From: Pseudarthrobacter polychromogenes
Lineage (GTDB): Bacteria > Actinomycetota > Actinomycetes > Actinomycetales > Micrococcaceae
NCBI RefSeq assembly: GCF_014644495.1
Contig: NZ_BMKU01000018.1
Span: 1-48,748, forward strand
Direction: 5' to 3'
Length of the DNA stretch: 48,748 nt
The position numbers and the translations under genes are program-made. Positions 16,990 through 25,348 of this stretch are shown here, one piece after another (the stretch's first letter is position 1; each line of letters opens with the position of its first letter). The notes under the pieces are model-generated. The model worked only from the letters and a program-made list of their open reading frames with translations, had not been told where the DNA came from and ran no database searches.

Positions 16990-18318
16990 ATGAAGCAATC
17001 CCAGACCTCCCGCCGCTCATTCCTCGCCCTTGCCGCCCTCACCCCCTTCGCCGCCATGACGGCCACTGCCTGCGGGACGTCGGGACCGGGCACCTCCAGC
17101 AGCGGCGGGGGCGCCAGCATGTGGTACCTCTCCGGCGAACCCAACCAGACCACCATGCAGAAGGCCGTGGACGCGTTCACCTCCGCGAACCCGGACGACA
17201 AGATCGCCGTGACCTACTTCCAGAACGACGCTTACAAAACCAAGATCAAGACTGCCATCGGCGCCGGCCAGGCACCCACCATCATCTACGGCTGGGGCGG
17301 CGGCACCCTGAAGACTTACGCCGAGGCCAACCAGGTGGACGATCTCACCGGCTGGTTTGACGAGAACCCGGACCTGAAGGAGAAGTTCTTCCCGGCGTCG
17401 TTCGGTGCGGCCACGGTCAACGGAAAGATCTACGCACTGCCCAACCAGTACGTCGCCCCGATCGTCCTGTTCTACAACAAGGAACTGTTCGAAAAGGCGG
17501 GGGCCCAGCCGCCCAAGACCTGGGATGACGTGATGTCCCTGGTCAAGACCTTCAACGACATGGGCGTGGCACCCTTCTCCCTGGGCGGCCAGTCCAGGTG
17601 GACCTCCATGATGTGGCTGGAATACCTGCTGGACCGCATCGGCGGCGCCGAAGTGTTCACCGCCATCTTTGAGGGCAAGCCGGACTCCTGGATGGATCCC
17701 GCCGTCATCGAAACCGGAACCAAGATCCAGGAGCTCGTCTCCGCGGACGGATTCATCAAGGGCTTCTCGTCCATCGCGGCGGACTCCAATGCGGACCAGG
17801 CCCTGCTGTTCACGGGCAAGGCAGCCATGATGCTGCACGGTTCCTGGACCTACGGCGCCATGAAGAAGGGCGGCCAGAACTTCGTCCAGGACGGGAAGCT
17901 GGGGTTCGTCCAGTTCCCAACGGTTGCCGGCGGCAAGGGCGATCCGAAGAACGGCGTGGGAAACCCTGCCCAGTACATGTCGATCTCTTCCAAGGCCACC
18001 GACGCGGAAAAGGAGACGGCGAAGAAGTTCTTCAAGGACGGCATCCTGACCGAGACGGTCATCGATACCTACATCAACTCCGGCTCCGTCCCGATCGTCA
18101 ACGGCATCGAGGACAAGCTCAACACCTCCGAGGACAAGGACTTCCTGAACTTTGTCTACGACCTGGCCAAGAACGCCCCCAACTTCCAGCAGTCGTGGGA
18201 CCAGGCCCTGAGCCCCACCGCGGCTGAAGCCCTGCTGAACAACATCGACCAGCTGTTCCTGAAGTCGATCACGCCGCAGCAGTTCGCCGAGAACATGAAT
18301 GCAACCCTCGGAAAATGA
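16990..18318 (+). CDS. Sugar ABC transporter substrate-binding lipoprotein (family 1)
   Basis: A 442-residue extracellular solute-binding protein. Its N-terminus has a twin-arginine motif (SRRSFLALAAL) followed by a lipobox ending ATAC, so it is likely a Tat-exported lipoprotein. The mature part has the MalE-like features of carbohydrate binders (ALPNQYVAPIVLFYNKELFEKAG, ALLFTGKAAMMLHGSW). The start ATG 16990 is preceded by a GGAG sequence. It is the first gene of an 11-gene operon, and its stop shares ATGA with the first permease. The ligand is unknown; the downstream dehydrogenases suggest a glycoside, anhydrosugar or polyol. Confidence 0.92.
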   Translation: MKQSQTSRRSFLALAALTPFAAMTATACGTSGPGTSSSGGGASMWYLSGEPNQTTMQKAVDAFTSANPDDKIAVTYFQNDAYKTKIKTAIGAGQAPTIIYGWGGGTLKTYAEANQVDDLTGWFDENPDLKEKFFPASFGAATVNGKIYALPNQYVAPIVLFYNKELFEKAGAQPPKTWDDVMSLVKTFNDMGVAPFSLGGQSRWTSMMWLEYLLDRIGGAEVFTAIFEGKPDSWMDPAVIETGTKIQELVSADGFIKGFSSIAADSNADQALLFTGKAAMMLHGSWTYGAMKKGGQNFVQDGKLGFVQFPTVAGGKGDPKNGVGNPAQYMSISSKATDAEKETAKKFFKDGILTETVIDTYINSGSVPIVNGIEDKLNTSEDKDFLNFVYDLAKNAPNFQQSWDQALSPTAAEALLNNIDQLFLKSITPQQFAENMNATLGK

Positions 18319-19262
18319 GTAACGCCGTCTCCACCGCCCGCAAACCTGCTGTCCGGGCCGCCCGCTCCAAGGGGGACCCCGGCCACAGCGGCCAACGAAA
18401 CGCCACCCTCGCCTGGCTGACAGTGCCTGCCCTGTTCTTCTTCTTGACGTTCGCCGTGGTGCCGCTGGCCGGTGTCCTCATCCTGAGCTTCGCCAGCTGG
18501 GACGGCATCGGCGCCATCGGGTCGGCAGGGCTGGGCAACTGGTTCTCCGTGCTCGCGGACCCGGGGCTGTACAACGCCCTGGGACTGACGTTCCTGATCA
18601 TGATCGCCTCCTGGCTGGTCCAGACCCCCATCAGCCTCCTTTTGGGTGTCTTCACCGCGGGAAGCCAGCGCTACCGGGCCGCCCTGGCCGTGCTGTACTT
18701 CCTGCCGCTGCTGCTTTCATCGGCAGCAGTCGCCATCGCGTTCAAGGCCCTGCTGGACCCGAACTTCGGCCTGGCAACCGGGCTGGGGCTGCCCTTCCTG
18801 GCGCAGGACTGGCTGGGTGTCCCCCATCTGGCGCTGGGGCTGGTCATCTTTGTGATCGCCTGGCAGTTCGTGCCGTTCCACACGCTTATCTACCAGGGCG
18901 GTGTGCGGCAGATTCCCAGGTCGCTCTACGAGGCAGCGGAAATCGACGGGGCGGGAACCATCAAGCAGTTCTTCCACATCACCCTCCCCCAGCTGAAGTA
19001 CACCATCATCACCTCCTCCACCCTGATGGTGGTGGGGTCCCTGACGTACTTCGACCTGATCTTCGTCCTCACCGGCGGCGGCCCGGGCAACTCCACCCGG
19101 ATCCTGGCCCTGGACATGTACCTGCGGGGCTTCCGGGCCAACCTCATGGGCCCTGCCAGCGTCATCGCCGTCATCCTCGTACTCATCGGCCTTGCACTCG
19201 CCCTGTTCCTCCAGCGCCTTGGAGGCAAGGACAAGCAGGGCAGCCAATTGGAAGGTATGTAG
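18315..19262 (+). CDS. Sugar ABC transporter permease (MalF type)
   Basis: A 315-residue inner-membrane permease with six or so hydrophobic segments. The cytoplasmic EAA loop is YEAAEIDGAGTIKQFFHITLPQLKYTI (about residues 206-232), which contacts the ATPase. It overlaps the binding-protein stop by four bases and pairs with the next permease. No ATPase gene is found in the operon, so a shared MsiK-like ATPase encoded elsewhere is expected, as is common for actinobacterial sugar importers. Confidence 0.92.
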   Translation: MSNAVSTARKPAVRAARSKGDPGHSGQRNATLAWLTVPALFFFLTFAVVPLAGVLILSFASWDGIGAIGSAGLGNWFSVLADPGLYNALGLTFLIMIASWLVQTPISLLLGVFTAGSQRYRAALAVLYFLPLLLSSAAVAIAFKALLDPNFGLATGLGLPFLAQDWLGVPHLALGLVIFVIAWQFVPFHTLIYQGGVRQIPRSLYEAAEIDGAGTIKQFFHITLPQLKYTIITSSTLMVVGSLTYFDLIFVLTGGGPGNSTRILALDMYLRGFRANLMGPASVIAVILVLIGLALALFLQRLGGKDKQGSQLEGM

Positions 19263-19263
19263 G

Positions 19264-20169
19264 GTGAGCACAGTCCTGAAAAGCAGCACTGAGGAAGTTC
19301 CCGCCGGCCCCCGGGCCAACGCCGCCGCGCCAAAGCGGGGGCTGGGATCCCGGATGCGGAAGCTGAACGTCCCGGCAGGCCTTGCCGGCTGGATCTGGCT
19401 GGCCATCATCATCATTCCGGTGTACTACGTGGTCATCACCAGCCTGAAGACCCAGGAAGGGTACTTCGGCCAGAATCCGCTGGCACTTCCCACGTCCCCG
19501 ACGCTGGAAAACTACCAGATGGTCCTCGAAGCGGATTTCGCGCAGTACTTCATGAACAGCACCATCGTCACGCTGGGTGCCGTCATCCCCACGGTGCTGA
19601 TCTCCTTCATGGCCGCCTTCGCGATTGTCCGGGGCAAGGGCAGGTTCCTCAAGCTGGTCAACGGCATGTTCCTGATGGGACTGGCCATTCCGCTGCAGGC
19701 CACGATCATCCCGATCTACCTGATGATTATTCGGCTCAACCTGTACGACAGCCTGCTGGCGCTCATGCTTCCCTCCATTGCCTTTGCCATCCCGCTGACT
19801 GTGCTGATCCTGTCCAACTTCATCCGCGACGTTCCCAACGAGCTGTTCGAGTCGATGCGGCTGGACGGCTGCAGCGAATGGCAGACCATGTGGCGGCTTG
19901 CCCTCCCGCTGACCCGCCCCGCAATCGTGACGGTCGCCATCTACAACGGCCTGCACGTCTGGAACGGCTTCCTGCTCCCGCTGGTCCTGACCCAGAGCCC
20001 GGGTCTGCGCGTCCTGCCCCTGGCGCTGTGGACGTTCCAGGGCGAATACAGCGTCAACATCCCGGCCGTGCTTGCCTCGGTGGTGCTCAGCACCCTGCCC
20101 ATCCTGGTGCTCTACGTGATCGGCCGGCGCCAGCTGCTCGCAGGCCTCACCGCCGGTTTCAGCAAGTAA
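19264..20169 (+). CDS. Sugar ABC transporter permease (MalG type)
   Basis: A 301-residue permease starting at GTG 19264, one base after the previous stop, with a GGAAGG element just upstream. Several transmembrane segments begin at GLAGWIWLAIIIIPVYYVVI. The EAA-loop region (FESMRLDGCSEWQTMWRLALPLTRPAI) is typical of MalG-type subunits. It forms a heterodimer with the upstream permease. The longer frame from 19192 is rejected because it would run back into the previous gene. Confidence 0.92.
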   Translation: MSTVLKSSTEEVPAGPRANAAAPKRGLGSRMRKLNVPAGLAGWIWLAIIIIPVYYVVITSLKTQEGYFGQNPLALPTSPTLENYQMVLEADFAQYFMNSTIVTLGAVIPTVLISFMAAFAIVRGKGRFLKLVNGMFLMGLAIPLQATIIPIYLMIIRLNLYDSLLALMLPSIAFAIPLTVLILSNFIRDVPNELFESMRLDGCSEWQTMWRLALPLTRPAIVTVAIYNGLHVWNGFLLPLVLTQSPGLRVLPLALWTFQGEYSVNIPAVLASVVLSTLPILVLYVIGRRQLLAGLTAGFSK

Positions 20170-20198
20170 CAACCAGATTTTCACGAAAGGACGGACAC

Positions 20199-21389
20199 AT
20201 GACCCCCGCACAGCCCCTCCGCGTCGGCATGGTGGGTTACGCCTTCATGGGCGCAGCACACTCCCACGCCTGGCGCACCGCACCACGGTTTTTCGACCTG
20301 CCGCTGCAGCCCCGGCTGACCGCCGTCGCCGGCCGGAACGCCGATGCCGCTAGGGCAGCCGCGGACAAGCTGGGCTGGGATTCGGTGGAAACGGACTGGC
20401 GCCGCCTGATCGAGCGCGACGACATCGACCTGATCGACATCTGCACGCCTGGCGATACCCACGCCGAGATCGCGATCGCCGCCCTCAAGGCCGGGAAGCA
20501 CGTGCTGTGCGAGAAGCCGCTGGCGAACTCCGTGGAGGAAGCCGAGCGGATGACCCTCGCTGCGGAGACCGCGGCCAAGCAAGGTGTCATGTCCATGTGC
20601 GGCTTCAGCTACCGCCGCACCCCTGCACTGGCGCTGGCCAAGCGGTTCGTGGAGCAGGGCAGGCTGGGCGAGATCCGGCACGTCCGGGCGCAGTACCTGC
20701 AGGACTGGCTCTCCGACGCCAACGCCCCCATGACCTGGCGGCTGGACAAGAGCAAGTCCGGGTCCGGCTCCCTCGGCGACATCGGGGCTCACAGCATCGA
20801 CGCCGCGCAGTGGGTCACCGGCCAAAGCATCACCGGCGTCTCGGCGCTGCTCGAGACGTTTGTCCCGGAGCGTCCCCTTGCCGGCGACCTTGTGGGCCTG
20901 GGCGGCCACGGCGACCTCAGCGGCGACGCGCCCCGCGGGAAAGTCACCGTGGATGACGCAGCCATCTTCAGCGCAAAGTTCGACGGCGGCGCTGGCGCGG
21001 GCGCGATCGGCGTCTTTGAAGCCACGCGGTACGCGCTGGGCCGGAAGAACGCCATGCGTTTGGAACTGAACGGCACCAAAGGCTCCCTCGCCTTCGATTT
21101 CGAGGACATGAACGTCCTGTCCTTCTACGATGCGGCGGAGTCCCCGGACGCCGGTTTCCGGAAAATCTTCGTCACCGAACCCGAGCACCCGTACGTCGGC
21201 AACTGGTGGCCCACCGGCCACGGCCTGGGCTACGAGCACGGCTTCACCCACCAGGTGGTGGACCTGGTCACCGCAATCGGTGAGGGCCGCCAGCCGGAGC
21301 CGTCCTTCGCGGACGCCCTGCAGGTCCAGCGGGTTTTGGCCGCCGTGGAGGCCAGCGCCGCCAATTCCAGCCAGTGGCAGAAGGTCTAG
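20199..21389 (+). CDS. Gfo/Idh/MocA-family oxidoreductase (3-position sugar dehydrogenase candidate)
   Basis: A 396-residue NAD(P)-dependent dehydrogenase. It has a Rossmann N-terminus (VGMVGYAFMGAAHSHAW, Gly-rich loop) and the family signature CEKPLANSVEEAE near residue 105. The substrate-domain motif GSGSLGDIGAHSIDAAQWV near residue 187 contains the Asp and His that usually bind or activate the sugar. It resembles levoglucosan and inositol dehydrogenases of Arthrobacter relatives (from memory, not alignment). CGAAAGGA precedes the ATG. In this operon it probably carries out the first oxidation of the imported sugar, perhaps to a 3-keto form. Confidence 0.88.
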   Translation: MTPAQPLRVGMVGYAFMGAAHSHAWRTAPRFFDLPLQPRLTAVAGRNADAARAAADKLGWDSVETDWRRLIERDDIDLIDICTPGDTHAEIAIAALKAGKHVLCEKPLANSVEEAERMTLAAETAAKQGVMSMCGFSYRRTPALALAKRFVEQGRLGEIRHVRAQYLQDWLSDANAPMTWRLDKSKSGSGSLGDIGAHSIDAAQWVTGQSITGVSALLETFVPERPLAGDLVGLGGHGDLSGDAPRGKVTVDDAAIFSAKFDGGAGAGAIGVFEATRYALGRKNAMRLELNGTKGSLAFDFEDMNVLSFYDAAESPDAGFRKIFVTEPEHPYVGNWWPTGHGLGYEHGFTHQVVDLVTAIGEGRQPEPSFADALQVQRVLAAVEASAANSSQWQKV

Positions 21390-21423
21390 GAACGTGAACA
21401 CGGGAACAGGAGAAGAAGCAGCC

Positions 21424-22428
21424 ATGACACGACCAATCACGCTTTTTACCGGCCAGTGGGCCGACCTGCCGTTCGAGGAGGTGGCCCGGCTCGCCGGCGA
21501 GTGGGGCTTCGACGGGCTGGAAATTGCCTGCTGGGGCGACCACTTGGACCCCCGCCGGGCCGCGGAGGACGACAACTACCTCCAGGGCCGGCTGGACATC
21601 CTGGAGAAGAACAACCTCAAGGTCTTCGCGATCGCGAACCACCTCACCGGGCAGGCAGTCTGCGATGACCCCATCGACGAACGCCACCAGGGCATCCTGT
21701 CGGCGGAGATCTGGGGCGACGGCGAACCGGAAGGAGTGCGCCGCCGGGCAGCAGAGTCCATGAAGGACACCGCCCGGGCAGCCGCCCGCTTGGGCGTCAA
21801 GACCGTCACAGGGTTCACCGGGTCCTCCATCTGGAAGGCCGTGGCGATGTTTCCGCCCGCCCCGGAGGCAATGATCGACGCCGGCTACCAGGACTTTGCG
21901 GACCGGTGGAACCCCATCCTGGACGTCTTCGAGGAGGTGGGTGTCCGGTTCGCCCTGGAGGTCCATCCGTCCGAGATCGCCTACGACTACTGGACCGCCA
22001 AGCGCACCCTGGAGGCCATCGGGCACCGCAAGAGCTTCGGACTTAACTTCGACCCGTCCCACTTCATCTGGCAGGACCTGGATCCGGTGATGTTCCTCCA
22101 GGACTTCGCGGACCACATCCTCCACGTGCACGTCAAGGAATCGGTCCGCCAGCTCGATGGCCGCAACGGGCGCCTGGGCTCCCACCTGGCCTGGGCGGAC
22201 CCCCGGCGCGGCTGGGACTTCGTCACCGCCGGGCACGGGGACGTCCAGTGGAACCGGATCTTCCGGACCCTGAACGCCATCGGCTACAGCGGGCCCACCA
22301 GCATCGAGTGGGAGGACGCCGGCATGGACCGGCTCGTCGGCGCACCGCAGGCCCTGGCCATGGTCAAGGAACTTGCCCGGATCGCCCCGCCGGCAGCAGC
22401 TTTCGACGCCGCCTTCTCCAGCCGCTGA
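21424..22428 (+). CDS. Sugar phosphate isomerase/epimerase-like TIM-barrel protein
   Basis: A 334-residue member of the xylose-isomerase-like/AP-endonuclease-2 family. The start (ITLFTGQWADLPFEEVARLAGEWGFDGLEIACW) shows the family barrel strands. FALEVHPSEIAYD, FGLNFDPSHFIWQ, HILHVHVKE and TSIEWEDAGMD supply the Glu, Asp, His and Glu metal ligands. GGAGAAG stands upstream of the ATG. Placed after a Gfo/Idh/MocA dehydrogenase, it may isomerise, eliminate or hydrate a keto-sugar, as relatives do in levoglucosan and C-glycoside breakdown; the exact reaction is not known. Confidence 0.88.
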   Translation: MTRPITLFTGQWADLPFEEVARLAGEWGFDGLEIACWGDHLDPRRAAEDDNYLQGRLDILEKNNLKVFAIANHLTGQAVCDDPIDERHQGILSAEIWGDGEPEGVRRRAAESMKDTARAAARLGVKTVTGFTGSSIWKAVAMFPPAPEAMIDAGYQDFADRWNPILDVFEEVGVRFALEVHPSEIAYDYWTAKRTLEAIGHRKSFGLNFDPSHFIWQDLDPVMFLQDFADHILHVHVKESVRQLDGRNGRLGSHLAWADPRRGWDFVTAGHGDVQWNRIFRTLNAIGYSGPTSIEWEDAGMDRLVGAPQALAMVKELARIAPPAAAFDAAFSSR

Positions 22429-22492
22429 CCCAGACCTTCCGGCCCAGACTTTCCGGCACAGGCCGGCAGCCAAACAAAAGGAAACCCCCGAC

Positions 22493-23191
22493 ATGACAGA
22501 ACGCAAGAACGCCCTGGTGGTCCGCGGCGGCTGGGACGGCCACCAGCCGTACGAGGCCACGGAACTCTTCATCCCCTACCTCAAGGACAACGGCTACGAC
22601 GTCCGCGTCGAGGAATCCCCCAAGGTCTATGCAGACGCCGAATACATGGCAGGCGTGGACCTGATCATGCAGTGCATGACCATGACCACCATTGAAAAGG
22701 ACGAGTTCGCCGGGCTGCGGGCCGCCGTCGAAAACGGCACCGGCCTGGCCGGCTGGCACGGCGGCATCGCCGATTCGTACCGCAACAACTCTGACTACCT
22801 GCACCTGATCGGCGGGCAGTTCGCCTGCCACCCCGGCAAGCACCCGGACGAGTGCGTCGGCGAGCAGTCGGACAACTACGTTCCCTACACGGTGAACATG
22901 CTCCCGGCCGCCGCGGAGCACCCCATCACCAAAGGTATCTCCGACTTCGACCTGGTCACCGAGCAGTACTGGGTGCTCTCCGACGATTACATCGACGTCC
23001 TGGCCACCACCACCCAGAAGGTCCGGGAGTGGGACCCCTGGAACCGCGAAGTCACCTCCCCCGCCATCTGGACCCGCCAGTGGGGCAAAGGCCGCATCTT
23101 CGTCGCCACCCCCGGCCACCGGGTCGACATCCTCCAGGACATCAACGTCCGCACCATCATCGAAAGGGGCCTGCTGTGGGCAAGCCGTTGA
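22493..23191 (+). CDS. ThuA-like domain protein
   Basis: A 232-residue protein of the ThuA family (glutamine-amidotransferase-like fold), named for trehalose utilisation genes of rhizobia. Motifs include ALVVRGGWDGHQPYEATELF at the N-terminus, GLAGWHGGIADSYRNNSDY near residue 84, and KGRIFVATPGHR near the C-terminus. ThuA proteins are repeatedly found with Gfo/Idh/MocA dehydrogenases in 3-keto-sugar pathways. AAAAGGAAA precedes the ATG. It overlaps the next gene by 16 bases, so expression is coupled. Confidence 0.88.
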   Translation: MTERKNALVVRGGWDGHQPYEATELFIPYLKDNGYDVRVEESPKVYADAEYMAGVDLIMQCMTMTTIEKDEFAGLRAAVENGTGLAGWHGGIADSYRNNSDYLHLIGGQFACHPGKHPDECVGEQSDNYVPYTVNMLPAAAEHPITKGISDFDLVTEQYWVLSDDYIDVLATTTQKVREWDPWNREVTSPAIWTRQWGKGRIFVATPGHRVDILQDINVRTIIERGLLWASR

Positions 23192-24300
23192 AAGTCGGAA
23201 TCATTGGCTGCGGAGCCATCATCGCGCAGTACCTGGCGAACTTCCGCAAACTCGGACAGATCGACCTGGTGGCCGTGGCGGACCTGGACCCCGCACGTGC
23301 CCAGGCGGTGGCGGATGATTACGAAGGTGTCCGCGCCCTCTCCGTGGAGGAACTCCTCGCCGCGGACGACGTCGAACTGGTCCTGAACCTGACCATCCCC
23401 GCCGCCCATGCCGAGGTGGCGCTGAAGGCTATCGCGGCAGGCAAGAGCGTGTACGGCGAGAAGCCCCTTGCTGCCACCACTGCGGAAGCACGCCAGATGC
23501 TGGACGCCGCGCGGGAGGCGGGAGTCGCCGTCGGCTGCGCTCCTGACACGGTGCTCGGCACCGGCATCCAGACCGCCCGCAAGGCGATTGACGACGGACT
23601 GATCGGCGCACCCATCTCGGCGAGCGCCACCATGGTGACCCCGGGCCATGAGCGGTGGCACCCAAACCCGGACTTCTACTACCAGCCCGGCGGCGGGCCC
23701 CTCCTGGACATGGGCCCGTACTACGTGACCGCACTCGTCACCCTGCTGGGCCCGGTGGTCTCGGTCATCGGCGCAGCAAGCCACACCCGCAACGAACGCA
23801 CCATCGGCTCCGGACCCCGCCAGGGCGAGAAGGTCCCCGTCGACATCGATTCCCATGTGACCGGTGTCCTGGTGCACGCCTCCGGCGCGCTCTCCACCCT
23901 GTTCATGAGCTTCGACGCCGTGAAGTCCAAGTCCCCCAACATCGAGATCCACGGGGAACGCGGGTCCCTGGTGGTGCCGGACCCGAACCACTTCGACGGC
24001 GACGTCCAGCTGTTCTCCCTCGGCGCCGAGGACTGGGAAACCCTTCCCGTGTCCGCCGGCTACGTGGACTCCGGGCGCGGCTTCGGCATCGCGGACTTGG
24101 CGTCCACCCCCGCCGGCGCCGAGCCCCGCGCCGGCGGAGTTATGGCCTACCACGCCCTCGAGGTGATGGAATCGGTCCTCGAGTCAGCCCAGAGCGGCAC
24201 GGCGGTAGCGATCAACAGCACCGTGGAGCGGCCGGCGGGCGTTGAGCTGACCGTCCTGGCCGGGGAACTGGACCGGCTCCAGGCCCAGGAAGCGTCGTAG
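23176..24300 (+). CDS. Gfo/Idh/MocA-family oxidoreductase, second copy
   Basis: A 374-residue NAD(P)-dependent sugar dehydrogenase or reductase. The Rossmann motif VGIIGCGAIIAQYL, the EKPLAATTAEAR motif near residue 92 and GGGPLLDMGPYYVTALV near residue 172 are present. The last has Pro-Tyr-Tyr where the other copy has Ala-His, so the catalytic site differs. The start is GTG 23176, with AAAGGGG 7 bases before, inside the end of the ThuA gene. It might reduce the 3-keto product back to a free sugar, as LgdC does in levoglucosan use; this is inference from operon logic. Confidence 0.86.
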   Translation: MGKPLKVGIIGCGAIIAQYLANFRKLGQIDLVAVADLDPARAQAVADDYEGVRALSVEELLAADDVELVLNLTIPAAHAEVALKAIAAGKSVYGEKPLAATTAEARQMLDAAREAGVAVGCAPDTVLGTGIQTARKAIDDGLIGAPISASATMVTPGHERWHPNPDFYYQPGGGPLLDMGPYYVTALVTLLGPVVSVIGAASHTRNERTIGSGPRQGEKVPVDIDSHVTGVLVHASGALSTLFMSFDAVKSKSPNIEIHGERGSLVVPDPNHFDGDVQLFSLGAEDWETLPVSAGYVDSGRGFGIADLASTPAGAEPRAGGVMAYHALEVMESVLESAQSGTAVAINSTVERPAGVELTVLAGELDRLQAQEAS

Positions 24301-24302
24301 GC

Positions 24303-25301
24303 ATGGCTTACACCGCCGACAACTGGCCCATCACCTCCGCCATGCTGCCCTTCCCTGGCACCAGCGCGCAGGGAACCCACATCAACGACGCCGATGCCTC
24401 CGTGTGGGCGGCGGCGTTGACCGAGGTGAAAGAGGCCGGGTTCGCCAACGCGGACCTGACGGACAGCTGGGTCCGCCCCGGCGACCTCAGCCCGGACCGG
24501 CTCGCCGAGTTCAGGCAGACGGCGCAGGACGTGGGCATCGGCACCCCTGCCGTCTCCGCCATCCGCCGCAGCGTCATTGACGGGCGGAACTGGGAAGCCA
24601 ACCTGGCGTACAGCCACCGGACCATTGACGCGGCGGCGGAGCTGGGCTGCGAGGTTGTTTCCTTTGGCCTCCACCAGGCCATTACGCCGGAGCAGCAGAA
24701 ACAGCTCTGGTTCTGGACTGTTGAAGGCCACAAGGACCCGGAGGGAGACCGGGAAACCTGGGGCAATGCGGTTTCCCGCCTCCGGGAACTCGGCCGGCAC
24801 GCCGCCGAGGTGGGCCTCCTGCTCTCACTCGAAATGTATGAGGACACCTACCTGGGCACCGCAGATTCCTCCGTGCGCCTTGTCCAGGACATTGGGCTTC
24901 CCAACGTGGGCCTCAACCCGGACCTGGGAAACCTGATCCGGCTGCACCGGCCGGTGGAGGACTGGCGGGAGCTCGTGGCCAAGACCCTGCCGTACGCCAA
25001 CTTCTGGCACATGAAGAACTACCTCCGCGACGAGGACGCGGCCCGTGACATGTATGTGGCCATGCCCGCCCCCATGGAAAGCGGCCTCATCAACTACCGG
25101 GAGGCCTTCAAGGTGGCCCTGGCCGCCGGCTTCCAGGGGATCCTGTGCACAGAACACTACGGCGGGGACGGGCTGAGCGTTTCGGCCAGCAACCAGGACT
25201 ACCTCCGCCGGCATGTCCTCCCCAAGACCGATGGATACGCCCTGGGCAGCAGCCAGGTGGCCCAGGGCCGGCAGCAGCCGGCGCAGCCCGCCCGCGTGTA
25301 A
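24303..25301 (+). CDS. Sugar phosphate isomerase/epimerase-like TIM-barrel protein, second copy
   Basis: A 332-residue xylose-isomerase-like barrel protein. LLLSLEMYEDTYLGT supplies the first metal Glu near residue 178, VGLNPDLGNLI the Asp, ANFWHMKNYL the His, and GILCTEHYGGDG the second Glu. It begins two bases after the preceding stop, a sign of tight coupling. It is only distantly similar to the barrel protein at 21,424, so the two probably act on successive intermediates. The C-terminal tail (SSQVAQGRQQPAQPARV) is low in complexity and likely disordered. Confidence 0.86.
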   Translation: MAYTADNWPITSAMLPFPGTSAQGTHINDADASVWAAALTEVKEAGFANADLTDSWVRPGDLSPDRLAEFRQTAQDVGIGTPAVSAIRRSVIDGRNWEANLAYSHRTIDAAAELGCEVVSFGLHQAITPEQQKQLWFWTVEGHKDPEGDRETWGNAVSRLRELGRHAAEVGLLLSLEMYEDTYLGTADSSVRLVQDIGLPNVGLNPDLGNLIRLHRPVEDWRELVAKTLPYANFWHMKNYLRDEDAARDMYVAMPAPMESGLINYREAFKVALAAGFQGILCTEHYGGDGLSVSASNQDYLRRHVLPKTDGYALGSSQVAQGRQQPAQPARV

Positions 25302-25348
25302 CCGCTGCACCACCGCCTGTCCCAACCCAAGGATTCGATGAGGAAACC